From the NCBI GenBank assembly GCA_964195545.1, contig CAXMQQ010000005.1, forward strand, positions 1-64,000: DNA of 64,000 nt, written 5' to 3'. The position numbers and the translations under genes are program-made. Origin of the DNA: JAHEEL01 sp964195545 (GTDB lineage: Bacteria; Actinomycetota; Acidimicrobiia; Spongiisociales; UBA5794). Of this stretch, positions 42,299-52,409 are shown piece after piece. Positions within the stretch are counted from its first letter, which is position 1. The number at the start of each line of letters is the position of its first letter. Below the pieces are notes generated by a model. The model ran no database searches and was not told the DNA's origin. It saw nothing but the letters and a program-made list of their open reading frames with translations.

Positions 42299-42335
42299 AG
42301 AGGACCACGCCCACGGAGCGTGGGCGTGGTCCTCT
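42299..42335 (-). terminator. Perfect 17-bp hairpin inside the sugar-transport operon
   Basis: Bases 42299-42315 and 42319-42335 pair perfectly around a 3-base loop. It follows the binding-protein stop by about 30 bases and precedes the permease. There is no T-run after it on the minus strand, so it is more likely a partial terminator or mRNA-stabilising stem that keeps binding-protein levels above the permease. Confidence 0.75.
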
Positions 42336-42365
42336 TCGATCGACGAGATGTCGGCTACGCGGTGT

Positions 42366-43469
42366 CTACGGACAGACCGCCACGGAACCGGCTTCAACGT
42401 CCTTGCAGAGATCCTCAACGGTGATCCATCCAGCCGTTACGACCAGATCCAGGTTGTCGGCCTTGATCGGAATCGGCGAGAGAAGGATCGAGTACATTTT
42501 GTTGCCTCCGGGCGTGTCGAACTGCACCATCGATGGCACGTCCTCCAGCGCCGTACCCGCGGCCAACAGCGCGGCGACCTCACCGGCCGTCTTGCCGAGC
42601 AGACGGGCATCCTTCCACACTGACACGGTCTGCGTGCCGAGGGCAACACGGTTCAGAGCGGCACCGTCGCCGTCCTGACCGGACACCGGAACGACACCGT
42701 CGAGACCCTGCGCTGCGAGAGCAGCAACAACCCCGCCGGCCGTACCATCGTTGGAAGCGACGACAGCCTGGACATCGTTGTCGAGTTCCGTGAGGAACTG
42801 CTCCATGTTGGTCTGTGCGACCTCAGGGGCCCAGTTGTCCGTGTAGGACTCGCCGACGATGACTACGTCACCGGCGTCGATGGCGTCCTGCAGGATCTCT
42901 TGCTGACCGCCACGCAGGAAGTCTGCGTTCGCGTCGGCAGCATTGCCCTTGATCATGACGTAGTTGCCCGCCGGAACCGCTTCGAGGATCGCCCGTGCCT
43001 GCATCCGTCCTACTTCGACATTGTCGAACGTGATGTAGAACGCGCCCGGATCCTCAATGAGACGGTCGTACGCGATAACCGGGATTCCTTGGTCAATAGC
43101 GCTTTGCACCGCCGGCTTGATGGCCGTGCCGTCCTGAGCAAGAATGATCAGCGCCTGAGCGCCTTGCGCAATCAGGTTCTCGACATCTGCGATCTGCTGC
43201 TCGGGTGAGGAGCCGGCATCTGCTGAGATGTAAGTGGCTCCGGCCGCTGCGAGGGCGGCCTTGATGTCAGGCTCATCCCACTTCGCCCAACGCTCTTCGT
43301 TGTAGTTGTTCCAGGAAACGCCGACGATGAGCTCGTCGGCCATGGCCTCTGTCGTCGTAGTCGCTTCTGCACCTGCGGTCGTCGTCGTGTCATCGCTATC
43401 ACTGCTGCATGCAGCAACGATCATTGCGAACACGGCGAGCAACACGAGAAGTTTGATACTTCGCTTCAT
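42366..43469 (-). CDS. Sugar ABC transporter substrate-binding lipoprotein, XylF/RbsB-like
   Basis: The 367-residue protein has a lipoprotein signal (MIVAACSSDS), a short Thr/Ala linker and a Periplasmic_BP_4 fold: VGVSWNNYNEERWAKWDE, SSPEQQIADVENLIAQGAQALIILAQDG, YDRLIED, DGTAGGVVAAL and SGQDGDGAALN. The closest type is xylose/rhizose-binding XylF. The start has GGAGGG 3-4 bases upstream of ATG 43469. The promoter carries a LacI-type palindrome at 43488. Sugar specificity cannot be fixed from sequence. Confidence 0.9.
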   Translation of the reverse strand: MKRSIKLLVLLAVFAMIVAACSSDSDDTTTTAGAEATTTTEAMADELIVGVSWNNYNEERWAKWDEPDIKAALAAAGATYISADAGSSPEQQIADVENLIAQGAQALIILAQDGTAIKPAVQSAIDQGIPVIAYDRLIEDPGAFYITFDNVEVGRMQARAILEAVPAGNYVMIKGNAADANADFLRGGQQEILQDAIDAGDVVIVGESYTDNWAPEVAQTNMEQFLTELDNDVQAVVASNDGTAGGVVAALAAQGLDGVVPVSGQDGDGAALNRVALGTQTVSVWKDARLLGKTAGEVAALLAAGTALEDVPSMVQFDTPGGNKMYSILLSPIPIKADNLDLVVTAGWITVEDLCKDVEAGSVAVCP

Positions 43470-43487
43470 TTGCCCTCCATATACGTA

Positions 43488-43507
43488 GTGAGCGCTCGTG
43501 CGCTCAC
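43488..43507. promoter_or_regulatory. LacI-type operator upstream of the sugar-binding protein
   Basis: GTGAGCGC-TCGT-GCGCTCAC is a perfect 8-bp inverted repeat about the 4-base centre, 19 bases before the start codon. TGAGCGCTCA cores are typical of LacI/GalR-family repressors, so sugar-dependent repression is likely. The remaining 43508-43768 spacer holds the divergent promoters and no further gene. Confidence 0.6.
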
Positions 43508-43768
43508 ACTGCTCCAAATGGTACTCCCGATTCAGTATTGTGACTAGGTCAATGTCGCTTTTATCGGTGCTCGGCGCGTCTTGACGGACTCAGTGACGGG
43601 CCAACGCTCGCGGAGCAACAGCACACCGCGTTGAATCTCGTTCCCGGGGTTCGGGCTACGCTGCGTATCGCTCACGACCGCTGACATTCCTCGATGACGC
43701 TCGGTGCGAAGAGAACCGCTCCGGCGGTGGATACGGTAGTGGTGAACAGGTCGGAGAAGGGGCGCCTG

Positions 43769-45643
43769 ATGGCGAACACACGAGCGAGATGGCTGACCGC
43801 GGCGGTCGGCGCACTTCTCGTGGCTGGCATGGTCCTGGGAGGGTTCCTTCTCTTCAATTCCGGCGAGGACGAGACCGTCTGTCCCCCGATCCACGAGCAT
43901 CCAGAGTGGTCGGTGGCCCGCCGTTGGAATGAGGTTCTCCTCGATGCCATTCGCCGAGATCTCCCTGCACCGACGGTCCACAGTCGAAATCTCTATCACA
44001 CCTCGACAGCGATGTGGGATGCCTGGGCCGCCTACGACTCGAAGGCCATTGGTATATTTGTCGATGAACAACAGGGCACCTCGAACGTCGATGCCGATCG
44101 CGACGAGGCCGTCAGCTATGCCGCTTTCCGGGTACTCGAGGCCCGCTACCTCGATTCGGTCGGCGCGACCGAAACGATCCCCGAGTTCGACCGACTCATG
44201 GAAGACCTCTGCTACTCGACCGACGTCACAACAACCGCGGGAGATACCCCCGCGGCGCTTGGGAATCGAATCGCTGGGTTCATCCTCGATTCGGGGGTGG
44301 CCGACGGCTCCAACGAGGCCGAGGGATATGCTTCCCCGGGCTTCGACGTTGTCAATCCACCACTCATCGTCGACGCGTCCGGAACGACGCTGATCGATCC
44401 GAATCGCTGGCAGCCCCTCCAGATCCAGCACATGATCTCGCAGAACGGGATCGAGCTCGAGAACGGTGTCCAGGAGTCCATCGATCCGCATTGGGGCCAT
44501 GTGGTTGGATTCGCGCTTCCGCCGGCTGGCGAGACCGGCGTACCGGTCGACCCGGGCGATCCTCCGTACGCCCATGATCCCGAGACCGATCAGGAGTACA
44601 AGGACGCGGCGGTTGAGGTCGTTGGCTACAGCAGCGTGCTCGATCCCACCTTCGGCGTCATGGTGGACATCTCGCCCGCCACGGTCGGCGCCAACTCGCT
44701 CGGAACAAACGACGGTACCGGATACGACGTCAACCCGGCGGCCGGGGTGCCGTACGAACCCAACATCGTCAACCAGGGAGACTTCGGGCGAACCGTCGCC
44801 GAGTTCTGGGCCGACGGCCCCGACTCGGAGACACCGCCGGGTCACTGGAACACGGTGGCCAATGCTGTCACCGAAGCACTCGGCGAGAACCTGCGCATCG
44901 GAGGGACCGGCGAACCCGTCGACGCGCTGGAATGGGACGTCAAGCTCTACCTCGCCCTGAACGGTGCGAACCACGACGCAGCGATTGCCGCGTGGGGTGC
45001 CAAGGGCTACTACGACTACATCCGCCCTATTTCGATGATTCGATGGATGGGCGGCAACGGTCAATCGAGTGATCCCGATGGCTCGTCGTATTCCGAGGAT
45101 GGCCTCCCGCTCCAGGACGGTCTCGTCGAGGTGATCACCGCTGAGTCGACGGCTCCTGGTGGGCGTCACGCTGAACTTGCCGGCCATGAGGGCGAGATTG
45201 CGGTCCTGTCCTATGCGGGAAATCCGCCGGATCCCGAAACCGAGATCGGCGGCGTGGAATGGATCCTCGCGATCGACTGGGTTCCGTACCAGGCTCCGAC
45301 GTTCGTCACACCGTCGTTCTCCGGATACGTGTCTGGCCACAGCACGTTCAGTCGGGCGTCCGCCGAGGTCCTCACCGGCATCACCGGCAGTGAGTTCTTC
45401 CCCGGAGGACTCGGCGAGTGGGGCATCGCGTCCGACTCGCTCAAGTTCGAAGCCGGGACCGCGAACGGTATCACACTGCAGTGGGCGACCTACCAGGACG
45501 CGTCGGATCAAGCTGGCGTATCGCGGCTCTACGGCGGGATCCATGTCCGTGCGGATGATTTCGCCGGACGCGTGATGGGAGCTGAAATCGGGCAGGCGGC
45601 ATGGGCGCTTGCACAGTTCTACTACGGAGATACCACCGAATGA
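43769..45643 (+). CDS. Vanadium-dependent haloperoxidase-family protein
   Basis: The 624-residue protein has one N-terminal membrane helix (about residues 10-30), a heavily charged extracytoplasmic body and the C-terminal vanadium-haloperoxidase/PAP2 core: YYDYIRPISMIRWMGGNG, FSGYVSGHSTFSRASAEVLTG and SRLYGGIHVRADDFAGRVMG. The Lys/Arg, SGHS and GGIH(x)nD residues are those that bind vanadate and the general base. It would oxidise halides with peroxide at the cell surface, or act as an acid phosphatase. GGAGAAGGGG precedes the ATG at 43769. It is followed closely by a CRTAC1-like partner gene. Confidence 0.88.
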   Translation: MANTRARWLTAAVGALLVAGMVLGGFLLFNSGEDETVCPPIHEHPEWSVARRWNEVLLDAIRRDLPAPTVHSRNLYHTSTAMWDAWAAYDSKAIGIFVDEQQGTSNVDADRDEAVSYAAFRVLEARYLDSVGATETIPEFDRLMEDLCYSTDVTTTAGDTPAALGNRIAGFILDSGVADGSNEAEGYASPGFDVVNPPLIVDASGTTLIDPNRWQPLQIQHMISQNGIELENGVQESIDPHWGHVVGFALPPAGETGVPVDPGDPPYAHDPETDQEYKDAAVEVVGYSSVLDPTFGVMVDISPATVGANSLGTNDGTGYDVNPAAGVPYEPNIVNQGDFGRTVAEFWADGPDSETPPGHWNTVANAVTEALGENLRIGGTGEPVDALEWDVKLYLALNGANHDAAIAAWGAKGYYDYIRPISMIRWMGGNGQSSDPDGSSYSEDGLPLQDGLVEVITAESTAPGGRHAELAGHEGEIAVLSYAGNPPDPETEIGGVEWILAIDWVPYQAPTFVTPSFSGYVSGHSTFSRASAEVLTGITGSEFFPGGLGEWGIASDSLKFEAGTANGITLQWATYQDASDQAGVSRLYGGIHVRADDFAGRVMGAEIGQAAWALAQFYYGDTTE

Positions 45644-45671
45644 CTCGAGTCACGCTGCGAACAGCTGCGCG

Positions 45672-47324
45672 ATGAATAGGAAGAGATGGCTCATAGCGGG
45701 TGCCGTTGCCCTCGTCGTGGCAATGGGGATCGGAGCCGTTGTCGTACTGACTTCAGCCGGTGCTACTGCACCCACCGTCGCAATGGAGGCGCCGCGCTTC
45801 GTCGCGGAGGCCGAGGTGGCGGGCGTCGACCACTCCTACGACGGTGACTGGACGTTCTTCGTCGGCGGGGGAGTCGCCGTCTTCGACTGCAACGAGGATC
45901 GAAGGCCGGACCTCTACTTCGCCGGCGGAGCCAACCCCGCTGGCCTCTATCTCAACGACAGCCCGATCGGCGGTTCGCTCCGATTCACCGAGGTTCACGA
46001 CACCGGCACGGATCTGACCGAGGTCACCGGGGCTTACCCGGTCGACCTCGACTCGGACGGGCACATCGACCTCGCCGTGCTGCGCTTCGGAGAGAACATA
46101 CTCTTCCGGGGAATCGGCGAATGTCGGTTCGAGCGCGCCAATGAGGATCTTGCGTTCGACGGCGGCGACGAGTGGACCGCAGGGTTCAGCGCAACGTGGG
46201 AGGGATCGAACGAGATCCCGACCCTCGCCGTCGGAATGTACGTCGAACTCGATGACGACGGGCGGCAGAACGGCGAATGCTCCGACAACCTCATGTTCCG
46301 GCCAGAAGGAGCCACCTACGCGGCTCCGACTCTCCTGAGCCCCGGATGGTGCACGCTGTCGCTCCTCTTCAGCGACTGGGACCGCTCGGGACGACGCGAC
46401 CTGCGCGTCGCCAACGACAGGCACTACTACCGCGACGGCGAGGAGCAACTCTGGCGCATCGAGGAGGGGCAGACCCCCCGCCTCTACACCAGGGACGACG
46501 GCTGGAAGAAGCTCCAGATCTGGGGGATGGGAATCGCAACTCACGATGTCACCGGCGACGGACTCCCCGAGGTGTACCTGACCAGCCAGGGTGATAACAA
46601 GTTCCAGGAACTCAGCGACGGCTCGTCCCAACCGACCTACAGCGATATCGCGATCCGGCGCGGCCTCACCGCCCATCGTCCGTTCACCGGCGGTGACATC
46701 ATGCCGTCGACCGGATGGCACCCCGAATTCCAGGACGTGAACAACGACGGCTTCACCGACCTCTTCCTCTCGAAAGGCAATGTCAACGCGATGCCCGAGT
46801 ATGCAGCGGAGGACCCGAACAACCTCCTCCTCGGCCAACCCGATGGGACGTTCGTCGACAGCGCCGTCGAGGCCGGGATCGTTCACTACGACCGCAGCCG
46901 AGGCGCAGCGCTGGTTGACCTCAATCTCGACGGCATGCTCGACCTCGTCGAAGTGAACCGGGTCGAGAGTGTGAACATCTGGCGAAACGTAGGTTGGGGG
47001 GATACCGCAAGCCCCACACCCATGGGCAACTGGGTCGCCGTTCAACTCGAACAGCAGGACGTCAATGTCGATGCAATCGGCTCGTGGGTCGAGGTGCGGA
47101 TCGGTGACCATGTGATGCAGCAGGAAGTAAGCATCGGAGGTGGCCACGCCGGCGATCAACTCGGTTGGATCCACTTCGGACTCGGCCCTTCGGACGCAGC
47201 CGAGATCCGCGTGCAGTGGCCGGACGGTGAGATGGGGCCATGGCTGAAGGTCGATGCCAATCAGTTCATCACCATCGACCGGGGACGCGCGGAAGCCAAG
47301 GCCTGGGTTCCGGAACAGAGCTGA
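45672..47324 (+). CDS. CRTAC1/ASPIC-UnbV family beta-propeller protein
   Basis: The 550-residue protein has one N-terminal membrane helix (about 8-30) and then FG-GAP/VCBS repeats with the calcium-binding DxDxDG-type loops (FDCNEDRRPDLYFAGG, DLDSDGHIDLAVLRFGEN, DVNNDGFTDLFLSKGN, DLNLDGMLDLVEVNR). It ends with an ASPIC/UnbV domain (IGSWVEVRIGD, HFGLGPSDAAEIRVQWPDG). Such proteins bind calcium and surface partners. The ORF is open from 45609, but the ATG at 45672 gives the membrane anchor. It starts 28 bases after the haloperoxidase gene, so the two products probably act together at the envelope. Confidence 0.85.
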   Translation: MNRKRWLIAGAVALVVAMGIGAVVVLTSAGATAPTVAMEAPRFVAEAEVAGVDHSYDGDWTFFVGGGVAVFDCNEDRRPDLYFAGGANPAGLYLNDSPIGGSLRFTEVHDTGTDLTEVTGAYPVDLDSDGHIDLAVLRFGENILFRGIGECRFERANEDLAFDGGDEWTAGFSATWEGSNEIPTLAVGMYVELDDDGRQNGECSDNLMFRPEGATYAAPTLLSPGWCTLSLLFSDWDRSGRRDLRVANDRHYYRDGEEQLWRIEEGQTPRLYTRDDGWKKLQIWGMGIATHDVTGDGLPEVYLTSQGDNKFQELSDGSSQPTYSDIAIRRGLTAHRPFTGGDIMPSTGWHPEFQDVNNDGFTDLFLSKGNVNAMPEYAAEDPNNLLLGQPDGTFVDSAVEAGIVHYDRSRGAALVDLNLDGMLDLVEVNRVESVNIWRNVGWGDTASPTPMGNWVAVQLEQQDVNVDAIGSWVEVRIGDHVMQQEVSIGGGHAGDQLGWIHFGLGPSDAAEIRVQWPDGEMGPWLKVDANQFITIDRGRAEAKAWVPEQS

Positions 47325-47328
47325 GATT

Positions 47329-48237
47329 TCACCGCTGCGGGCTACGCGTGGCGCCCACCTCTATCCCCGACATCTTCTCAAGCGCCTTCACCAACGCGTG
47401 GTTGCCGTCTCCACCGAGGCCTTCGTTCTGGAGTGCCCTGTAGAACTGGAAGACGAGGGCCGTTCCTGGGATCGGAGATCCGACGGAGTCGGCGGCCTCA
47501 AGGGCGAGCCTCAGATCCTTCTGCTGGAGGTCGATCGTGAATCCTGGACGCCAGTCCCGTTCGATCATCTGGGGGCCGCGATTCGCCAGCATCCAGGAAC
47601 CGGCGGCACCACCTTTGACAGCATCGAGCGTGGCTTCGAGATCGAGACCCGCAGCCTGAGCGAAGAGCAGTGCCTCGGACACGGCAAGCTGATTCACGAC
47701 AACGAGGATCTGGTTGACGATCTTGACCTGTTGGCCTGCCCCAACCGGACCGACGCGAGTGATCGTTGTCCCAAACGCTTCCATGTACGGACGGGCCCGC
47801 TGCACATCGTCTTCACTCCCACCGACCATGATCGAGAGCGTTCCACTTGCGGCACCTTCGGATCCACCGCTCACCGGAGCGTCGATCCAGCTACCACCAA
47901 GGTTCGCAACCTCTTCGGCGAACCCAACAGTTGCCCCGGGGCTGATTGTCGAGTGGTCGACCACGAGTGACCCCGCAGACACACCCGCCAGCAGGCCGTC
48001 ATCGGCGTGTAGGACCGCGTCAACGTCCGGCGTATCCGACACGCAGATCATGACGATCGGACAGAGCCGCCCGACCTCGGCCGGCGACGATGCCGCAGAT
48101 GCGCCGGCCGCCACAAGGGGATCCATGCGCGAGGCCGTCCGATTCCACACCACGACAGCATGGCCCTTGTCGATCAGATTGGCTGCCATGCCGGCACCCA
48201 TGATTCCAAGTCCGACGAAACCGATCCGTTCCGACAT
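47329..48237 (-). CDS. Beta-hydroxyacid dehydrogenase (3-hydroxyisobutyrate dehydrogenase family)
   Basis: The 302-residue protein has the GFVGLGIMGAGMAANLI dinucleotide-binding start, the substrate loop DAPVSGGSEGAASGTLSIMVGG and the catalytic Lys region GQQVKIVNQILVVVNQLA. These define the NAD(P)-dependent beta-hydroxyacid dehydrogenases (MmsB, GarR/GlxR). Methylmalonate semialdehyde chemistry would link it to mmsA at 6 kb, but tartronate-semialdehyde reductase is equally possible. The ATG at 48237 gives the standard length. It converges with the CRTAC1-like gene (4 bases between ends). Confidence 0.9.
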   Translation of the reverse strand: MSERIGFVGLGIMGAGMAANLIDKGHAVVVWNRTASRMDPLVAAGASAASSPAEVGRLCPIVMICVSDTPDVDAVLHADDGLLAGVSAGSLVVDHSTISPGATVGFAEEVANLGGSWIDAPVSGGSEGAASGTLSIMVGGSEDDVQRARPYMEAFGTTITRVGPVGAGQQVKIVNQILVVVNQLAVSEALLFAQAAGLDLEATLDAVKGGAAGSWMLANRGPQMIERDWRPGFTIDLQQKDLRLALEAADSVGSPIPGTALVFQFYRALQNEGLGGDGNHALVKALEKMSGIEVGATRSPQR

Positions 48238-48390
48238 GCTCGCGACCTTCTTCCGCTGTTCTTGCGTCCTAGCCGGGGACGGTACCGCATCTGGATCGGC
48301 AGGAATACCCGTCACAGGAAACCGAACGGGCATAATGGTCGTCGTAGTGATGGTGGCACCGCAACACGGCACATGATCAGGGAGAACACA

Positions 48391-49566
48391 ATGGACAGCG
48401 CCGACACCGAACCCGTCGAGGAAAAGCCATTCGGAGATCCGAGGCCGGACTTCCACATCTCAATCGGCTGGCAGACCATCTGGAAGGTCATTGCGGCGAT
48501 CCTCGTCACGCTCCTGGCACTTTGGGCTGCCGGCGAGATGTCCTCCCTGCTGTCGATGCTCGCTATCTCCTTCTTCTTCAGTTTGGCAATGCAGCCGGCG
48601 GTCATGTGGCTCGTCGATCGATACGAGTGGAAACGCGGCGCAGCCGTCGGATTGATCTATCTCTCGGGATTCGTGGCGACGATCCTCATGGTTCTCGTAC
48701 TCATCCCTGCTGTCGCGGAGCTTGCCGGCGGTATCGGCGAGAAGGGTGGGGGGTGGCTCACCGATGCGAGTCTCTGGGTCGAGGACACGTTCAATGTCGA
48801 GATCTGGACGCCGGGTACCGGTGAGGAGATCGCGCAAGGGACGGAAGAGGCGCTCGTCAGTTGGGCGAAAGGGGCCTTCGGGAGCGCGCTGGGTATCTTC
48901 ACCAGTGGGATCGGTTTCATCTTCAACCTGGCGACGATCGCCATGTTCACCTTCTATTTCACCGCCGATGCGCCGCGCCTGCAACGTTCGATCCTCTCCC
49001 ACATGAGTCCGGCGAACCAGCGGCGTGTGGGCTGGACCTGGGACGAGGCGATCCGACAGACCGGTGGCTACTTCTACTCCCGGATGCTGCTGATGCTGAT
49101 CAACAGCACAGGGTTCTTCTTCACGATGGTCCTGGTCGGTATGCCGGTCGCGTTCGCGCTTCCTCTCGCGATATTCGGCGGATTCGTATCGGTCTTCATC
49201 CCGGCGATCGGGACGTACATCGGTGGAGCGATTCCCATCATTCTCACCCTCGCTGTCCAGGGTCTGACGGCTGCGCTCATCGTGCTGGCGTACGTCCTCA
49301 TCTACCAGCAGGCAGAGAACTACTGGCTGAGTCCGAAGATCAGCTCGAAGACGATGACGCTCAACGGCGCTGTTGCATTTGGTGCGGCGCTCGCCGGCGG
49401 TGCGATCGCCGGTCCGATGGGGGCGTTCGTGGCTCTCCCGGTCGCGGCGCTGATCATCTCACTCACCTCGAACTTCGCGAAGAGTTATGAGGTCGTTTAC
49501 AACCCCGAAGATCTGAAGGAAGCAGTCACAATCGCGGAGGAGGAAGCAACCGACCCCGCCGAATGA
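48391..49566 (+). CDS. AI-2E family transporter (PerM-like permease)
   Basis: The 391-residue protein has about eight membrane helices in the AI-2E/UPF0118 arrangement, with two early helices, a soluble loop of about 70 residues (EDTFNVEIWTPGTGEEIAQG), and the family segment FIPAIGTYIGGAIPIILTL...YQQAENYWLSPKI. Members include the putative autoinducer-2 exporter TqsA and sodium/proton antiporters, so the substrate is open. GGGAG precedes the ATG at 48391. It stands alone and converges with the P-type ATPase gene. Confidence 0.88.
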   Translation: MDSADTEPVEEKPFGDPRPDFHISIGWQTIWKVIAAILVTLLALWAAGEMSSLLSMLAISFFFSLAMQPAVMWLVDRYEWKRGAAVGLIYLSGFVATILMVLVLIPAVAELAGGIGEKGGGWLTDASLWVEDTFNVEIWTPGTGEEIAQGTEEALVSWAKGAFGSALGIFTSGIGFIFNLATIAMFTFYFTADAPRLQRSILSHMSPANQRRVGWTWDEAIRQTGGYFYSRMLLMLINSTGFFFTMVLVGMPVAFALPLAIFGGFVSVFIPAIGTYIGGAIPIILTLAVQGLTAALIVLAYVLIYQQAENYWLSPKISSKTMTLNGAVAFGAALAGGAIAGPMGAFVALPVAALIISLTSNFAKSYEVVYNPEDLKEAVTIAEEEATDPAE

Positions 49567-49575
49567 CCCTGTAGG

Positions 49576-52360
49576 TCAGTTGGTGGAAGTCTCCCGGGCT
49601 CCGACAAGCGCCCGCTGTGGCGCGACGACTGCCTCCAAGGGTTCGGTCCTCGTCGTGCTGTGTCTGCGGACGGCTTTCTCTGTCTCGATCACTGCTAGCA
49701 CGACGAGGGCAAGGCCGATCGAAATGAGCCACTCGTAGCCGGTGAGCGACTGGGTCATCAGGAACCGTTGGAGAAGGCTCCACTCGGTAGCGATCAACGT
49801 CAGGGCAGCCGGGATGGCGAGGATGCCGAGTGCCTTGAGGATCGGAGCCGTCAGTCCCGATCCCGGATCCCGACGGATCGAGAGACCGCTAAGCAGCGTG
49901 CCGATCGACATAACTGCGAACGCCATCGTCATCGAAGCTGTCGCCTCCGTGGCACTCGGCGTGTCGGGACCCAAGAGCAGTGGTGTGAGAGTCATGAGGA
50001 ACAGCGCGCTTCCGTAGATGGCCCACCGAACCATCTCCGATCCGTTCGCGAGCACCTTCTTCGGATCGCGCGGGCGTCGACTCATCAGATCGGAATCGAC
50101 TCCTCCAATCATGATCACGATCACCGGGGCACTGGCGACCAAGAAGTTGATCCACAGCACCATGATCGGGGTGAGCGCCACACCGGACGCAATGTTGAAG
50201 ATGCTCGCTGCCAGGAACAACAGGACAAGCGACAGCAGTTGCGACATCTGGTACCGCACGTAGAGGGCGATCTTCTGATAGATGCTTCGGCCCAGTTCGA
50301 CGGCGTGTACGAGTGTGCCGAAGTTGTCGTCCGTGAGGATCATCTTGGCGGCCTGTTTCGTGACCTCGCTGCCGCTCCCCATCGCGACGCCGATGTCTGC
50401 CTGCTTCAACGCCGCAGCATCGTTAACGGCGTCCCCTGTCATCGCAACGACCAGTCCCTGGCTCTGCATCAGTTGCACGAGTCGGAGCTTGTCTTCGGGA
50501 GCCACCCGGCCGAACACGTGCAATGCGGGCAGTCGTTCCAAGATCGCCTCGTCGGAGAGGCTGCGGAATTCGACACCACTGATCGCGCCTGAACCGAGAC
50601 CGAGATCCTTCCCGATCGCGAGCGCCGTCGTGGCATGGTCCCCCGTGATCATCCGAACGTCGATGCCGGCATCCGCCGCAATGCTGACCGCTTCCTTGGC
50701 AGAGGGGCGCAGCGGATCGATGATCCCGATGAGCGCACCGAATCGGAGGTTCTCGACGAAGGCCATCGGATCGTTCGTCGCTGCGGCTTCGTCGCTTTCA
50801 TCGATGAAGCGTGCTGCGAACGACAGTACGCGAAGACCCTCGCTCGCCATCCGGTTGTTCGCAGCGTTGATCTCCTCTCGAGCCGAAGCATCGATCGGGG
50901 TCGCGGATCCTTCCGGTCCGGCAGCTTCGGTGCAGCGGGCGAGCACGATGTCCGGCGCCCCCTTGACGAGCATCACCGAACGCGTTTCGCCTCGAATCGG
51001 CAGGTGATGGATGGTCGCCATGAACTTATAGGCGGAGTCGAATGGAACCTCGGCTTCTCTCGGGTACATCCGCCGGGTCTCGACGGCGTTGACGCCGAGC
51101 TTGGCTGCCAGCACGACGAGGGCAGCTTCAGTGGGGTCTCCGATTACGGCGCCGTCGTCACCGACCGTCGCGTCGCTGTCGAGGGCGAGCCCGTACGCGA
51201 GGGGCGTCAGGTCCGGTGCCGGAGCACCTGCGACGCCGAGGATCGACCCGTGCTTGTCGTAGCCGACCCCTTCAACCGTGAGCCATTGTTGGTTGGTGTA
51301 CACGAGATGCACCATCATCTCGTTCATCGTCAATGTGCCCGTCTTGTCCGTGTTGATCGCACTGGTCGAACCGAGCGTCTCGACATCGGTGAGGTTCTTG
51401 ACCACGGCCTTCGCCGCGGCAAGCTGCTTTGAGCCGTATGCGAGCATCGCCTGGACGAAGGTCGGCAACCCCGTCGGGATTGCGGAGATCGCCATCGCTG
51501 TGCCCAGCAGCAACAACTCACTGGTCTCGAGGCCTCGCCCCATCCCGATCACGACGATCACCGCGACAGCACCCCAGGCGATGAAGCCGAGGATCTTGGT
51601 CAGCGAGTCCAGTTCACGCTGGAGCGGTGACCGCTTCCGCTTCACTGACTCGAGCATGGCCGCGATCTGACCCATCTCGGTCGCCATGCCCGTAGCGGTC
51701 ACGACGATCGTGCCCGAGCCACGAGTGACCGACGTGTTCTGATACAACATGCACAGCCGATCCCCGAGGCCGATGTCCTCATCAGGGAGGGCGATCGCAT
51801 CCTTGGCGATGGGTTGGCTCTCACCGGTGAGTGCCGCCTCCTGCGCCTCGAGCGTCGCGGACCGCAGGATTCGACCGTCGGCAGGGACGATGTCTCCAGC
51901 CTCCAGGTTCACGATGTCTCCCGGCACGAGAGCCGTGGCAGGGAGTAACTCCAGCGTGCCGTCCCTGACGACGCGCGCTTGGGGAACCTGCATCTGAGCG
52001 AGCGCATCGACGGCCGCTTGGGCCGAGAGTTCCTGCCGGGAGCCCATGACAACGTTGAGTAGCACCAGGGCTGCAACCAGGATCGCCGTCGAGACCTCTC
52101 CGAGTAGGAGGCTGACGAGGGCCACCATCAACAGCATGAGATTCATCGGATCGAGGACTTGGGCAAGAGCGATCTTCCAGACCGACGGCGGCGCTTCGGC
52201 ATGGAGTTCATTCGGTCCGTACTCAACGAGACGGCTCTTCGCCTCGGACTCGGAGAGCCCTTCCTCGCGATCAGTCGATTGACGCGCGACGGCAACCTCG
52301 GGATCCGAGCGAATACCAACGGGTCTTCGAAGCCTCGGGAAGTGTTGTCGAAGTTGTCAT
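49576..52360 (-). CDS. P-type cation ATPase with an N-terminal frameshift
   Basis: The intact frame (about 856 residues from the internal ATG at 52146) is a P-type ATPase: TGES actuator, phosphorylation site INTDKTGTLTMNEMM, hinge MTGDAVNDAAALKQADIGVAMG and about eight membrane helices. The helix-4 motif reads IPTGLP where Ca2+ pumps have PEGLP. The cation-ATPase N-terminal domain (LSESEAKSRLVEYGPNELHAE) continues upstream of 52146 in the same frame but has no start; the probable start ATG 52360 (MTTSTTLPEASKTRWYSL) is one base out of frame. The shift lies near 52301-52306 in a CGGATCCC run. The ion is unknown. Confidence 0.8.
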
Positions 52361-52409
52361 CCGAGAAGCCTACCAACGGTGGCGGACCCCGACTCAGCGT
52401 CCAATTGCA

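Noticed and set aside
40639..42678. 679-codon plus-strand frame across the sugar-transport operon
   Set aside because: It covers three genes on the other strand in a shadow frame, is Arg/His/Asp-rich and has no domain.
43544..45544. 666-codon minus-strand frame opposite the vanadium haloperoxidase
   Set aside because: It is antisense to a protein with clear catalytic motifs, with no domain of its own; long antisense frames are expected at this GC content.
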